DNA from: Stereum hirsutum FP-91666 SS1
Lineage: Eukaryota > Basidiomycota > Agaricomycetes > Russulales > Stereaceae
Assembly (NCBI RefSeq): GCF_000264905.1
Contig: NW_006763154.1
Location: 287,969-351,968 of the forward strand
Direction of reading: 5' to 3'
DNA: 64,000 nt
Shown: positions 32,301 through 45,269 of the stretch, piece after piece
How positions within the stretch are numbered: position 1 is the first letter of the stretch
Layout of the letters: every line of letters begins with the position of its first letter
Notes under the pieces: generated by a model
Databases searched by the model: none
What the model was told of the DNA's origin: nothing
The model's input: only the letters and a program-made list of their open reading frames with translations
Translations under genes and position numbers: made by a program

Positions 32301-34610
32301 GGCGTGTTTGCTGCCAGTCCGGTGCTTAGAACTGCGAACATGGCGCAGCCCACGTCAACTACATCGTCATTAGGGCTCGCCGATGACTTCTCTCCTCGTA
32401 TACCCACCACTTCCACCAGCACCCAGACCACTGGTCCTCAGGCTAGTTCGAGTCGCCCGGATGCCCGTGGACGCGATGTGCCACCCTCACCGTATAGTAA
32501 CATCGATCCGGACGCGTACCACGATGGACCTCTCAGAGCGACTTTGAACAGGATTGTCGAGATTGAGAGGCTAAGGTCAAGGATCAGTCACTTGGAGTCT
32601 CTTTCGGAAAGAGAAGCCTCTACGAGTGGATCGCAAGAGGCAGCTAACCCTGCTCGCCCGAGTCGGCCAACACCTATGCCCCGACCTCAACCTCCTCCGG
32701 CTCCTTCCTTGCCACCACTCAGGTTCGAGAGAGATAGCGATAGGGAGGACTGGCCTACCGTGCCTTGGAGAGTTAATCAACAGGCTGTGAGTTGTTCGGT
32801 GCACTGAAAACATCTTCGCGTTGCTGACTGATTGGCTTTCAATGCTTTAGTCAAGATTTCTGAGCGATGCCAGAGGATCCACCCCTTCCTCGACAACGAG
32901 GTCAGATAGTTTGAACTTGACATCTCAGGAAGAACGTAGAAACGCTCGGAACGACTTGTTTAGAACCGATACCCCGCATGCACCACCAGACGTCCCTCTC
33001 CATCCATCAATTACTCGACGACCCCTCGACCTTCCGCTCCCAACCCGCCAACGTACGCTTTTGCCTACATCGCATGCTCTTGGACCAGGCTCTTCATCTG
33101 CTCTTCATCGCCATCACCACCGCCTTGATCATCACGGACACCTTACATCTCATACAGCCGCAGAGTCGAGTGGGCGGAGTCAATTGCATGGTATATTTGC
33201 GAGGAGGCCCAGGATCGAAGCTGCAAGAATCGCTGATGAAGCACAGGCGTCAAGCTCGTCGAATAGTTCCGGATCCAGCACGGCCAGAGAGACGATCGAC
33301 GCTGCACAGGAGGGATTGACGAGGGCTATTGCCCTTTTGAGATCGGACGGGCTGAGCACTGAACGTCAGCAGCAGCTTATCGAGCGTTTCGCGAGAGAGA
33401 GGACTGAGGAAAGACAAAGGTCGTCCGCCCTCGATTCGGCACTCTGGGGTAGTATCGAAGATGATAGTCCAAGTCTGCTAGACGGTCGTTTCCGTAGGCG
33501 CCCTCGACCGGCAGATTTATCGTCTAATGCACCTGATACGGCAAGGCCTTCTCCCCATGCTGACGCGGGGATTTTGGAAAGTTACGTAGCGGGAAGACGA
33601 AGGGCATTAGGGCCTGATCGTCCTCCTTCCCGGACTCCTGAGGACTTCACAGAGCGCCTTGAGCGGTTGAGGGCTGCTCGAGCGTCATCTGTCCTCGGTA
33701 GTGAGGGGGTGGGTAGTAGCAGGAGGTCTGCCTCGATGTCCCGCTATCATGCGGCCACCAGATGGGAGGCGAATAGGCCTTCAGCAGCGGCAAGCGGTGT
33801 TCATGCCGAGAGGATAAGAGATAGACTTCCGGTGTCTTACGAAAGTTTGGAGCGATTGGTCGGTAGGGTTGGTGCAAGGGAGAATAGGAACGCATCTCTC
33901 TTTAGACGACCGTTCCGTGGGCTGGGTGATTTCATGGTACGCGGACGTCACATTTTAACGATTTCTATGCTGATCACAGCTTGGCTATGCGCGAAATAGC
34001 GAGACGAAGACTTTGACACGTCGTATGAAAGCCTGTTGTCACTGGCCGCGACGCTTGGAGACGTGCAGCCGCGTTGTACACCCGACAATGTTATTTCTTC
34101 GTTACCTACTGCCCCTTACCAGCAATGGGCCACCAGCGACAGTGATCAACGGTGTCCAATCTGTCTCGACGATGTACGTTCTTTTCTATCTCGCTCTTGC
34201 TGGTGTCTGTGCCAATCTGACTCTACTGTGATACATAGTACCAGCCTGAAGACCAGTGCTCCAAGCTTGAAGGCTGCTCTCACTGGTTGCACAAAGATTG
34301 TCTCTCAGTACGTGCCTACGCTCTCCTCTTGTGTTATATCTCACTCTCAATTTTCTTATTTCTCTAGCAATGGCTCCGAGGAGCGAGAACTTGTCCTGTC
34401 TGTCGTGGTACCGTCAGAGACCCTCGCCAGGATCGTATCCGTCACCGGTCTGATCATGCACGCCAAGATAGTACACCGCAGGCCGGCCCAAGTACGTCAA
34501 GACGGAATCCCCGTGCAGGCGGTCAAGATGAACAGAACGATGGTGGCGACGACGTCGGCTCTCCGGACTCGGAGTATGAGAGTTGGCGTAGAATGTTCCA
34601 AAGCCCTTGA
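29308..34610 (+). CDS. Giant RING-H2 E3 ubiquitin-ligase-like protein
   Basis: Eight exons: 29308-30220, 30345-31166, 31221-31280, 31333-32786, 32851-33936, 34000-34173, 34239-34307 and 34368-34610, giving 1606 residues. Phases agree at each joint. More than 1400 residues are predicted disordered by composition: S/P/T-rich with several Arg/Glu/Asp-rich helices (residues around DRWERARERLLDRESDRSR and EREREHERDMQTDRER), and basic clusters like NKRARS near the start. At the C-terminus a RING-H2 finger reads CPICLDD, C...C-SHWLHKDC, QWL and CPVCR, spread over exons 6-8. A RING finger recruits an E2. The long disordered part may bind many partners (inference). Nothing shows which E2 it uses; an Ubc13-type E2 is encoded about 10 kb away, but that is only proximity. 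Confidence 0.85.
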
Positions 34611-35069
34611 GGCTGGCACGTTATAGCCTTGTGAGTTGTGTTGCTACGGGTCCGGAAACATGGAGATGCACATAGAATTGATGTGAATTCGACTGTGGAG
34701 ATAAACGAACGGCCAGCATTATTTATACGAAGCGGGTTCATCGTTCTTTACCTGTATTATATATGCCTGCGAATGAATATTAAGATTGGTCTTGGATCCA
34801 ACCCTTTCGTTTTACCATACCTGGATACATCCTTGTGCACTGTGCCGCTAAAAGTCGGGAAAGGGGCCCTACGTGGATTGGGCACAGCGCTGGGCACGAT
34901 TAATTTTGGTGCAAGCACTGACCGGGCCGAATTGACCCGGTCATGAACGCGATTGTTTACAACTCAGACACCGCCAAGTCATACTACCTACCCTGACGCC
35001 GTCCATCCTCGTTTGCATTCCCGTTCGCAAACGTACCCTTCGTCGTCGAATTTCTTGAGCTTTTAAATC
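34611..35069. other. Intergenic, no gene seen
   Basis: 3' UTR of the RING gene and promoter of the oxidoreductase gene; only short frames. Confidence 0.5.
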
Positions 35070-36847
35070 ATGACTACGCCCACAGAACGTGCTACAAATG
35101 CGTATGACTTCGTCATTTTTGGCGCCACAGGTTTCACAGCTGGCTTCGTCCTCGAAGAAATAGCTCAGCACGTTCGACTTCCACCTGACTTTACGTGGGC
35201 CCTTGCAGGACGAAATGAGCAGTCACTTTTGAAGATTGCGGAGAAGTACTCGAGCAACAGTAGTGTGCCTCAACCGGATATAATCATTGCGGATGTGAAG
35301 ACGGAGAAGGGACTATTGGAGATGGCACGTTCAGCGAAACGTCAGTGCGTGTTTCCATGAATCTTTCCTCGCGAACGCTCTTCATACTTCAACTCATAAA
35401 TCCGTACAGTCGTACTGAACTGTGTCGGCCCGTATCGATATCTTGGAGAGCCTGTCGTCAGAGCATGCATCGAAGGGCGTGCGGACTACCTGGATTTGTG
35501 CGGTATGTTTACCCTGCTCCTGTACGACGGCGCTCGTGCTGATGCCAAAATCTCTTGTTTCAAATATTGGCTTATATAGGTGAACCAGAGTTCATTGAGC
35601 GAATGTCGTTAGAGTACCATGAGAAAGCCGTGGAGGCCGGCGTCACAATTTTGCATGCAGCCGTAGGTTTTTCCTTCCAATCAGCTTCATGGACCTAGCG
35701 GTGTTAACGAGTCTGGTTATTGCGTCACAGGCATTTGACTCCGTTCCATGTGATCTAGGTGTCCTTGAGATGAAGCGAGCTTTGCTAGAGCGAGGTGCCA
35801 CTCCCTCGTCCATCGAGGCTTTCTTCCGCGTGAACACCGAGTCGTCTTTTGCCAGTAAGTTGACAGGCCTTACCTATATCCCAGCGCGAAAGAGCCTTGC
35901 ACCCTCTAACAGCTGACCTCCTCTGCATCAGTCCACTATGCAACATATGAAGCCGCTGTCCTCGGGTTTGGCAGCGGTGGCACGGAACTTGGTCGTATCA
36001 GGAAAGCACTTGCCAAAGTGCGGCCGAAACCTTCTGCTATTGGATCTTTCAAGGCCAAATTTGGAGCCTTAGGCGTGAAGAAAGATCCTAGGACCGAAGG
36101 GTGGATCATCCGATACTTCTTCGCAGGTACTCGCCGCATACTCGTTTTCGCTAGTAGTATCAAGCTTGGCTAAATAACAATGGTGGTGCAGATCCTTCTG
36201 TCGTCCGACTATCACAATCTCTCGACATTCACGTTGGAGGCTCTTCTGTACTTCCGCCCGTCCACTTCGCGGCATATCTCGTTATCCAGTCGACTTGGGC
36301 CCTTGCTTTGTTGGTTTTCTACTTCACGATATTCCAGTTCCTGACCGGCAGAGCGTGGGGCAGAAATCTGCTCTTGAAGTATCCGAAGGTCTTCACTGCG
36401 GGATTAGCGTCGAAAGAAGGCCCAACCTCGGCGCAGTGCGTACTTAAGTTACAGTCATTCAACTAGTTGAGTGTCTCATATTCCATCTTGCCTCAGACTT
36501 GCCGGAGCCTCGTTCACAGAAACATTTTATGCCAAAGGTAAGTCGTCGACCCCAACATTCCTTGGTCATTATTGACCATGCATGATCTTCTCACAGGTTA
36601 CTCGAACACATCCTCCATAACTGGTCCACCTGATGTAACACTTGTCGGACGTATCACCGGACCTGAACCAGGTTATGTTGCGACGCCTAAACTTTTTGTC
36701 AAGTGCGCCTTGACTATGCTGCGTTCGCGGAATGGGCATCGAATGATCAACGGTGTGTTGACGCCCGCGGTGCTGTTCAGAGATGTGAGACTCTTGGATG
36801 AGATGAAAGCGGAGGGTTGGCTGGGGTGGAACGTGGTGGATGGTTGA
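35070..36847 (+). CDS. Saccharopine-dehydrogenase-like oxidoreductase (SCCPDH family)
   Basis: Eight exons: 35070-35340, 35410-35502, 35580-35662, 35731-35854, 35932-36126, 36192-36435, 36497-36537 and 36597-36847, giving 433 residues. The N-terminal Rossmann nucleotide-binding motif reads FVIFGATGFTAGFVLEE, then ALAGRNE, VLNCVGPYRYLGEPVVRAC, YLDLCGEPEF and AFDSVPCDLG, in the order seen in the SCCPDH/trans-acting enoyl reductase family. A hydrophobic stretch near residue 290-315 (HFAAYLVIQ...LALLVFYFTIFQFL) suggests membrane or lipid-droplet association. The C-terminus is typical (GHRMINGVLTPA). The substrate is unknown; the name reflects fold similarity rather than lysine metabolism. Complete and ordinary in structure. 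Confidence 0.9.
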
Positions 36848-38853
36848 TCATATTGCTGGTTATGATATAGGATTCGAGAAACTGATGCGTCCTTTATGCT
36901 CTCGATTGTCTTGGAACTCAGTAGTCTCCAGATCCCATCCGAAGTCTCCCGGACAATTCTTGGGTTTTCAGCTCGTGGCGGGCGGGGTGTGAATTCGGGC
37001 AACCTGATGACCATGATGCCGATGTCGATTCCCAACTGGCGCACATCCGACCTCTTTCGAACTCAAACCTTAACGCTCTTTTACATTAGGTGGGATGAAA
37101 TACGATTACTAAGGCCTCTTCGATATGTATATGTGCAGCATCGAGCGAATGGTATGTAGCGTCCACCTTGAAAATAAGATACAATAGCTGATCGTTGATA
37201 TCTGCTCATACATCCCTGGTTAGGCTCAGGTTGGGGCGAAAGAAGATTCGAGAAAGTGGACCCTACGCTCGATTCTAGGTCAGTCTCTTCTCATACAGCC
37301 ATAATCAAATCCCGTGGATGGCTCCTGCGCCGTGCATACTTCTTTTTCTGGACAGTGAGCTTGGAGCCCGCGAAAGAGTCTAGACGAACGTGTATCCGAG
37401 CTGGACTTACGCCCTTTCTGTCGACCGTGCTCACCCCATTCTAAGTCGGGTGCTGGTGCGATACCATCTGCCACACACGCGTGAACTAGATTTCTGCGAT
37501 CTTTCGTTGTTGCAGGCACTCATCCAACAAGGGTCCAGCAGACCTTGTTCTGTATTCATCTGAATACGAGATGCTACAGGGCGTGCCTCACATAGAATGA
37601 CTGTATTTCTTGATAGATGAACGGGTGGAGTCCCCTGCACCCATTGAGAATGAGAGCATTCTCCCGCTCTACGACCCTTACATACGTCGATTTTGACACT
37701 CATCAGACCTCGCCATTTTCGTGCTCGCTGTCGTGTCCTTGCTATCTTGACGTGGGATAATTCGAAGGCTCCTTCGGTTACGTTCCTGTCTCGTTGTTCC
37801 CGCGCTCGTCTATAAAACGGCTTCGGATATTTTTCTCGAAGACGAGGCGTCGCTTGTGTATATGTCGCATTCACTGCTTCTATATTCCATCCCTTACATG
37901 GTGCATAATTGGAATATTTGGTGCTGCATTTCGCTACTCCCTGGTTCATTGCTGGTTTTCTATGATCGGCGACTCCGCCATCACGGCTTTAGTCCCAGAT
38001 TCATGGCAAACGTCTAAACGACAAGCAAGTCAGGCGAGTAGAAGGGAGTTATTCTTAGGTGCCATCGCGGTCAGAGAGCGGCTTGCCAAGGATATTTCTC
38101 CGGTAGTGATGTCATTCAGCGGTGTTCATTGGAAGGTGTTATGGCGTTGAAAGGCGCGCGGAGTCTGTGAACTCTGCCATTATGGCCGGCTGTGAATGTT
38201 TTTCGCGGTGTTGGCCAGCATCAAGGCAGGTCATCCAGGGGGCCACAAACTTATTAATCCATAGAACCACCGAAGATTTCGTTCCGCGTTACCTCCAACA
38301 TCTTGACGAAGGCCGGGTACATGCTTTTCCTGACCGTTTAGTCCACGGTGTCACATCACAGGAACCTAATATCATACTGATTATTCCTCTGAGCATACGA
38401 ATAGCCCAGACTTAAAGTCAGAAATACGCGTTGTCGTATAGAGCTAACAACGGCGTTCTACAGGAATGATTCCCCGCACTTTCCTGCTTCTCAGTCGTCT
38501 TCCAAAAACCGCAAAAATATGGACAGAAACCCCCATGAAGGCCAATGTGCGCTTGCCTGAGCATGCGTAACAACTGATGAACTCGTGTTGTAATTTCCGC
38601 GGTGATGAATCCATATTCTTCCTTCGTTCTTGCAGGTGATGCAGAGAGGCTCCTTGCTTGCCTCCATTTGGTCCATGATGTGCAAGAACGCCCGTCTTGC
38701 GTCAACGTGCGCAGGCTCACAGTGTCGAATTATACGACCACGGCCCCCAACAACCTGCCATCGTCCCTGTATGACCAGTGCATGTGCGTCATGCAATATG
38801 TGCTGTTTTGTCTGGGCTGTGTCTACGGCAATATATTATTTTCTCGTTTCATC
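36848..38853. other. Two-kilobase intergenic stretch, no gene seen
   Basis: The longest frame (172 codons, minus, 37949-37431) is Arg/Lys/Thr-rich without family likeness or splice signals that would extend it. No repeat was recognised. Confidence 0.5.
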
Positions 38854-38860
38854 TATAAAA
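38854..38860 (+). promoter_or_regulatory. TATA box of small secreted protein gene
   Basis: TATAAAA about 128 bp upstream of the ATG at 38988. Confidence 0.6.
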
Positions 38861-38987
38861 GCCTGGCAGGTTCATCCTCACTTTCCTTACCTCTCAGGTA
38901 TACAGCGCTTTCTGCCTCACACCTCAGAGTCCTTGACCACCTCCGTCCTTACCACCTCACTTCCTCAGCCTATCCCACATTTCCGCC

Positions 38988-39796
38988 ATGTTGTTCTCTT
39001 TCACCAAAGTCGTCTTCGCCACTCTCGCGTTCGGCGTTGCCGCCGTTTCCGCTATCCCCACTCCTGCTCCTGCTAACGCAGTTGCAAAGCACGGTGGCGA
39101 GGACGTCTTGGCTCTTCTCGCCAGCGTAAAAGCTGACGTCGACGTTGACATCGGCAAGCTCAGTATGTTTGATGCCTCCCCTCTTGTTAACGCTCCACTT
39201 TTTCTTCTTGAAACTTATTAACCAATAAATCGGTTCTTTCCAGATGCTCTCGTCGCTGCTGACGTGACCCTCGACGTCCTCGGTCCCATCGTGGCCGACA
39301 TCAAGGTTAAGATCGATCTCGCCACCACGACTGTCAAAGGGTACGGCCCTGACCAGTGGCAGGGCGATTCTGCCAACGACATCTCTGTCAGCATCAATGC
39401 ACTCATCGTGGTCAGTTTTACCTTTAATTTACTATGTTTACGAAGTCCGTCGAGTCAATTGTTCACTCACGAGCTGGTTTTACCGACAGGCTCTCATCGA
39501 CCCAATCAACCGCATCAAGGGGCTCAACGGCGACGTTACCATTATCAACGTCTTCGCCGACATCGAGTACGTCCCCCCTTCTCTCTATGTCGCGATAACC
39601 AAACATAACTGACGACACCCTATCCCTCTTTCACAGCATCTCCCTCGGCGGCCTGCTCAACGCCATCCTCGCCCTCGTGAGCGTCGACGTCTCCGTCAAC
39701 ATCAAGCTCAACCTCGTCCTCATCCTTGCCCCCGTCGTCGTCATCCTCCACGGCCTCGACTTCACCGTCTTACTCAACATCCTCGCCATCCTCTGA
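38988..39796 (+). CDS. Small secreted protein of unknown family
   Basis: Exons 38988-39162, 39244-39410, 39490-39566 and 39637-39796 give 192 residues with consistent phases. A clear signal peptide (MLFSFTKVVFATLAFGVAAVSA) is followed by a mature part rich in V, D, A, L and I with alternating patterns such as VKADVDVDIGKL, VTLDVLGPIVADIKVKIDL and VDVSVNIKLNLVLILAPVVVIL, and it ends in a hydrophobic segment. No cysteines were noted in the mature part, unlike hydrophobins. It could be a surface or membrane-bound wall protein (inference). A TATA box lies upstream, so strong expression is plausible. The family was not recognised. Confidence 0.8.
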
Positions 39797-41228
39797 GTCA
39801 AATCGCAGTATCCTTCGAGCTACTGCCCGTCCGTTCTCCTCTACCTTTCGCCATGCTGACGAGCTGGAGGATAAATGTGGAGATAGATTCACGATTTTAT
39901 GTGGCTACGTTTGTGCAACGTGATATTTCTGGTCGTTTGTTGGTTATTTGTGCTTATTTCGTACTACTCGTGCATGACAACGTTGTTCCTGGTTTACTCG
40001 ATCGTGTGTGACGGAGATAAAGTCTTCGCGGGACATATGCGCAAACTAAAACCCATGAATCGTTCAGAGTGAGCATCCTCAATTTGCCCATATTCATACC
40101 GTGACGGTCCTATGGCACGAACTAGCCATCATCTCCACAATCTCTTCTTTCGGCCAGCTCTGTGGCTCGAACCAGTAAAACAGAATAAGCACCAACCAAT
40201 GCAAGATTCAGGGCCAAAATGGTAGTAATTGAGATGGAACCACCGTCCGGCTCGAAATCGAAACGGGCCACACTTATCACACTCAACTTGCCCGTCCCGA
40301 CTCGGACTCGAATGTTGTGGAACGAACAAGTTCACTCCCGGTATCCCCCGACTCATGCGCCGACCCGGGTGGCCCGACGCCTCTCCTTCCTTTCTCCATC
40401 CGAGATTCAGAGTCAATCTTCATGAGCACTTCGAGCCTCACATGCATCAACTCACACAACACATCACACAAGACCAAAAAACGAGTGGCAAAAAATAGAG
40501 ATACATAGCAGATACAGAATATGTATATGTATATACACTGGGCATCACATCACATCACATACGCGTGAGAGGGAAGAGAGATCAATCGTACCAAATGTAC
40601 AGTAACTAGCTATAGATAACCGGGCGGGATGGGATGGGGGTCATGATTCAGAGTCGTCATCATATATGTAGATCGTATCGGACCAGTGCGAGTGCGATAT
40701 AGAGAGGGAGGGAGGGAAGTGAGTGCGCGGTGTCGCCTATGCGGACCGCGACGGACTGGTGGCAGAGGGAAGGAGACATATCTTTACAGTAATAAAACAT
40801 CAAGGATCACGGCATCAGATGGATGGAGAGACTAGAGACTAGGGACTAGGGACTATAAGGACTAAGAGCTAAGAACTAAGAAACTAAAGACCAGGAACGA
40901 CTCGTGCAAAGAGACTCGGACGCTGAGGAGAGGATAAGATACGCACGCACGCAAGAAAAAGAAATAAGGAAGAAAAGAGAAAAACAGAGCAGACCACGGA
41001 AACGAGAACAAGAGAGCAGAAGAAAAGGGCACTCGGTAGAGGGGCGGGGCGGGGATATCGATATCGATATATGCACAGCAAGAGGGAGGGAGAGAAAGGC
41101 CCAAAATAAAACCGAGACACTGTCCAGGCTCAGGCACGGTACCAAAAAAAGCAAGAATATACACACAACGAAAAAGAGAAATGTCAAAAAAGACCAAGAC
41201 CAGGAAAAACTCAACCTCTATCCCCACA
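39797..41228. other. Intergenic with simple-sequence stretches
   Basis: No gene seen. Simple repeats include TATATGTATATAC-like sequence near 40530 and GGGAGGGAGG near 40705. The right part should be the 3' UTR of the minus-strand low-complexity gene. Confidence 0.5.
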
Positions 41229-44092
41229 TCAATACTCCGGCGACACGCTCCTCCCCCCGCCCCCACTACACGTCCTATACGACCCCGTCCCACCCGTACT
41301 CGCCACCGTCCCCGTCCCGCTCCTCGTCCCCGTCCCCGTGAAGCTCTCGAACTGCGACTCTATATCCGTCATCGCCGCATCTAGCACGTCCATATCCACC
41401 CCGAACGACACATCGTAATCCACGCTCGAATCTGCCGCCCCCGCCGCCTCCCCGCCCAGATCACCTCCGTCGTCCCGATCCGCGTTATCGTTATCGTCTT
41501 CGTTGTCCGAAATCACGATCACGTCAGATTCTACAGAGGGTGACCTCCTCTTCCGTGACGATGACGAAGTATCCTTCTTGACCGGAATCGGAACCGGGAC
41601 ATATACAGGTTTCGTCGACGTCGAAGCGAACGACTTGCCCATGCCCATCGACTTCGGCGGTGGCGTCGGCGCTCGAGGCAGAGCGGCCGGTGCTGGTGCT
41701 GGTGCTCTCGTCGTCGTACCCGTACCCATACCCATCAAAGTCGACGTCGAACCAGTCACTCCATTCAGATTCCTAGGCCTAGGAGCCTTGAACCCCGGAA
41801 TCCTATACGACGTACCCCCTCCTCCCCCTCCCCCTCCGCCACCCCCATTCCCATTCCCTCCACTCGAGCCCCCGCTCCCATTCACACCAGGTCTCTGCGA
41901 CGACACCCCAAACGCCGACACCGAAGAGATCGGACGCATGCCCAATGCCCGCGTCTGTGTGGGTCTTGGTGCCGGGGGGTTCGGGGGTGAGACGCTCGTG
42001 CCGTTTCCGTTCCCGCTCCCGTTGCTTCCACTGCCATTGCTACCGATGTTGGTAGCGCCGTTGTTGCCGGTGATAGTGGAAGAAGAACCCGCCCGCCCAG
42101 TCGTATACACAGGCTTCAACGTCGGCGAAGCAGACGGCACCGCAAACGGCCTCGTCGGCGATTTCGAATGTGTACGCGAATGTGTTTGGTGTGGACGGGC
42201 GTACGGTTGCCTTGACGCGCCCGCACCCGCGATGGAGACCCTTCGCGTTTTAGTCGCCGTGCCCGCACCTCCTCCTCCTCCTCCCGCGCCCGAATTCGAG
42301 CCAGAGCCAGAGCCGGAACCAGAGCCCAAGCCAGACGTCGAACCGCCCCCTCCCATCTTGCGCTTCGAAGATCCAACCATCCCCAGCCCCGACCCCACCG
42401 CAAACGCGAACGGAACCTCAGGCGGCGTCGGTGTCTTTGGTGGACCTCCACCTCCCTCTCCAAATGACCCAGCGCCCTGCGAACGCGGTGGTGTGAAGGG
42501 CGAGCGGAACTGCAATCCTGCACCACTCCCACCGCCGCCGCCGCCGCCGCCGCCGAAGGCACCTCCACCGAAAGGACTTCCACTGAAAGCGCCTCCACCG
42601 CCGAAAGGACTACCGAAAGCACCCCCACCCCCGCCTCCACTCGGCCCAGGCTGAGGCTGCGACAGCGATTTAACAAGCTGCGGGCTCTGACTCGCAGTCG
42701 GTGCGCTCCCCGTCGGTTGTCCACCATTCCCGTTCCCGTTCCCGTTCCCATTGCCGGTGGTCGTGTTGCCGGCCGTCGTGGTGGTGGGGAACTCGAACGC
42801 AGAATGCACCGAGGTCGGTCGTCGGCCGTTATCGAACATTTCGGCATCGATGTCCATCTCGAACGGATTCTGCGCGTCCATCGCGAATGTATTCCGCTCC
42901 TGATCCCGATCCTGGTCTTTCTCTCGGTCTTGATATTGCGCCAGCGCGTCCTGGTGATACCGCGCCAACACCTCAAAATCCATATCGATATCCCCATCCG
43001 CGTCCGGTTCGGACCGTGCGGGCGTCGCGATCGTGCTCGAGGGGGAATGACTGTATTGCGGACTTGCGCTCGGTGGTGAATATTGCTGTTGTTGAGGTTG
43101 TTGAAGTTGTGCGTTGGTGGTGGTGGTGGTGTACGAGCGTCTGCGGCGTTCCCCTCCACCGGCGAATAATCTCGTCGACGTGGTGTTAGTGTCCTCGATG
43201 GGTGTGACGAAACCACCAGCAGACCGTCTCCGAGAAACCGAAACCGAATCAAGATACGCCTCTGCGCTCTCTGTTCTCTCCGTCCTTACTTTCTCCCTCC
43301 CCCCCTCTCTTACCGCGTCCCTCTCCCTCTCCCTCGATCCCATCATTTCCTCCCTATCCCTCTCCCTCTCCCTCCCATCCCTCCCCCTCTCCCTCCCCTT
43401 CCCCTTCCCCCTCTTCCCCTCCTCCAACCCCCCACCCCCGCCCCCAGTCCAAGCACCTCAGCTTTAACCCCCCCTCCTCCCCCTCCTCCTCCCCCACCTA
43501 ATCCCGACCCTAACCCAAGACCATGCCCACCAACCCTCCCCCGACCCCTCCTCCGCTTAATCCTCTCCTCCTCCATCTTCCTCTCCCGTTCCTGTCTCAT
43601 CTTTTCCGCTGCGTATTGCTTTGAGAGATCGAGCGCTGCTTTCGCTTTTCTGATCATTGGCATTGGGTTTGGGATGGGTTCTGCCTGGGGTGCGAGATGG
43701 GGAGAGTGCGGCGGAGAAGGCGTAGAGGGCCGGGGACCGTATTCATCTGATATGGATGTGGTGGCGGAGGTTGCAGCTGAGGTCATGGTAGTGGTGTTGG
43801 CCGTATCGAAATTCGTACTTATAGAAGGCCGCGGTCGATGTCTACCGGTGCCCGTGCCAGTGCCGGTGGTGGGCATGAGCGGCGGACCCATACTTGATTT
43901 CGATTTCGATTTCGATCTCGTAGAGTTAGAGACGAGTTTCGAAGACGAGGCGATTGCGTTTCCGTTGGAGGATGTGGATGTAGAAGCGCCTGGGGTGGGG
44001 AGGCGGAAGTAGCCTGTGCGGACGGTGGGGAGGACATCGTCGTCGTCGTCGGCGGGGGAGGTATCGGGATCGGGATCGGGGCGGGGTTGTTT
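41229..44092 (-). CDS. Low-complexity nuclear-type protein, 3' part
   Basis: An acceptor (CCTACAG) ends at 44093. From 44092 the minus frame reads through KQPRPDPDPDTSPADDDDD, a helix MIRKAKAALDLSKQYAAEKMRQERER and a K/R-E-rich coil to about 43430. The frame then changes within a G-rich tract (43400-43460) and continues as a Gly/Ser/Asn-rich chain to the stop at 41229-41231. The frame change may be a small intron or a sequence error. The chain has poly-Gly runs, a poly-Gln patch and, near the end, SDVIVISDNEDD, a textbook SUMO-interaction motif (hydrophobic core then acidic tail). The family was not recognised; a nuclear SUMO-linked role is inferred only from that motif. The upstream part lies beyond the N gap. 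Confidence 0.65.
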
Positions 44093-44209
44093 GGCTGTAG
44101 GATCGTCGTAGGTTAGTTCGTGTTGCGATCATTGGAGTATAAGAATAGAATAGGATAGAAAAAAATGTAAAAGTGTAAAATGAAGAGATCAAGACGAAGA
44201 TCGTCGAGA

Positions 44210-44660
44210 CGAGACGACCGTTTAGGGTATAAGTACCACGCCCAGCGTACAGAACACATCTACAGGACTCGACAACAACATCAAAGGGCACAGTTAGTCC
44301 ACCACAGCCATACAATTCATATGTCGATCCCAGTGCGTATTCACCACTCCCTCCGACTCTGGTGAAGGTCAATCCTTCATGAGAGGGGGTGCGACGGCAC
44401 ATCGCCCAAGCTAACCTAACTCGTTCATCGACGTCGACAGGGGTTCCGTCACGACCGCATAACTCATGCACAGACATTGATTCGGGTTTGACTGTATGTT
44501 TGAAGTAGTCGACTCTGGTGAACGATGATCTGCTAGGACAGGGGGGGGGGCGCCACACCGCCCAAACTACCCCCAACTCGTCCATCGACATCGACATCGG
44601 GATCGGGATCGGGTTCAACGCATACACATAACTGATCCGCATCTGAATGAACGACGTGTG
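44210..44660. repeat. Imperfect ~157-bp tandem repeat, probably intronic
   Basis: GACTCTGGTGAA recurs at 44354 and 44511, each followed by an ACCGCCCAA/ATCGCCCAA, ACTCGTYCATCGAC and CATAACT block in the same order. A weaker third copy precedes them. The block lies between the acceptor at 44093 and the N gap, so it is probably inside an intron of the low-complexity gene. Confidence 0.65.
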
Positions 44661-44811
44661 CAATCACCAGACTGTGGGATTATTGGCGGGTGGACGCCAG
44701 ACCAATATCTCCACTACGCGATACAATACGGCTCGCGGCATCGGAGCGTCGAGATCAACACCATCCTGCCCTCCCTGAAGACGCTTTGATCCCCTCATTC
44801 ATTCACCCCCC

Positions 44812-45269
44812 NNNNNNNNNNNNNNNNNNNNNNNNNNNNNNNNNNNNNNNNNNNNNNNNNNNNNNNNNNNNNNNNNNNNNNNNNNNNNNNNNNNNNNNNN
44901 NNNNNNNNNNNNNNNNNNNNNNNNNNNNNNNNNNNNNNNNNNNNNNNNNNNNNNNNNNNNNNNNNNNNNNNNNNNNNNNNNNNNNNNNNNNNNNNNNNNN
45001 NNNNNNNNNNNNNNNNNNNNNNNNNNNNNNNNNNNNNNNNNNNNNNNNNNNNNNNNNNNNNNNNNNNNNNNNNNNNNNNNNNNNNNNNNNNNNNNNNNNN
45101 NNNNNNNNNNNNNNNNNNNNNNNNNNNNNNNNNNNNNNNNNNNNNNNNNNNNNNNNNNNNNNNNNNNNNNNNNNNNNNNNNNNNNNNNNNNNNNNNNNNN
45201 NNNNNNNNNNNNNNNNNNNNNNNNNNNNNNNNNNNNNNNNNNNNNNNNNNNNNNNNNNNNNNNNNNNNN
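44812..45269. other. Assembly gap (458 N)
   Basis: An unbroken run of N. Open frames reported across it have no meaning. Confidence 1.

Noticed and set aside
37431..37949. 172-codon minus-strand frame
   Set aside because: No domain, no supporting splice sites, composition as expected from non-coding DNA.
41503..43252. Long Pro-rich plus-strand frame and Arg-rich alternative minus frame
   Set aside because: Both are shadows of the Gly/Ser-rich minus-strand gene in GC-rich repetitive sequence.
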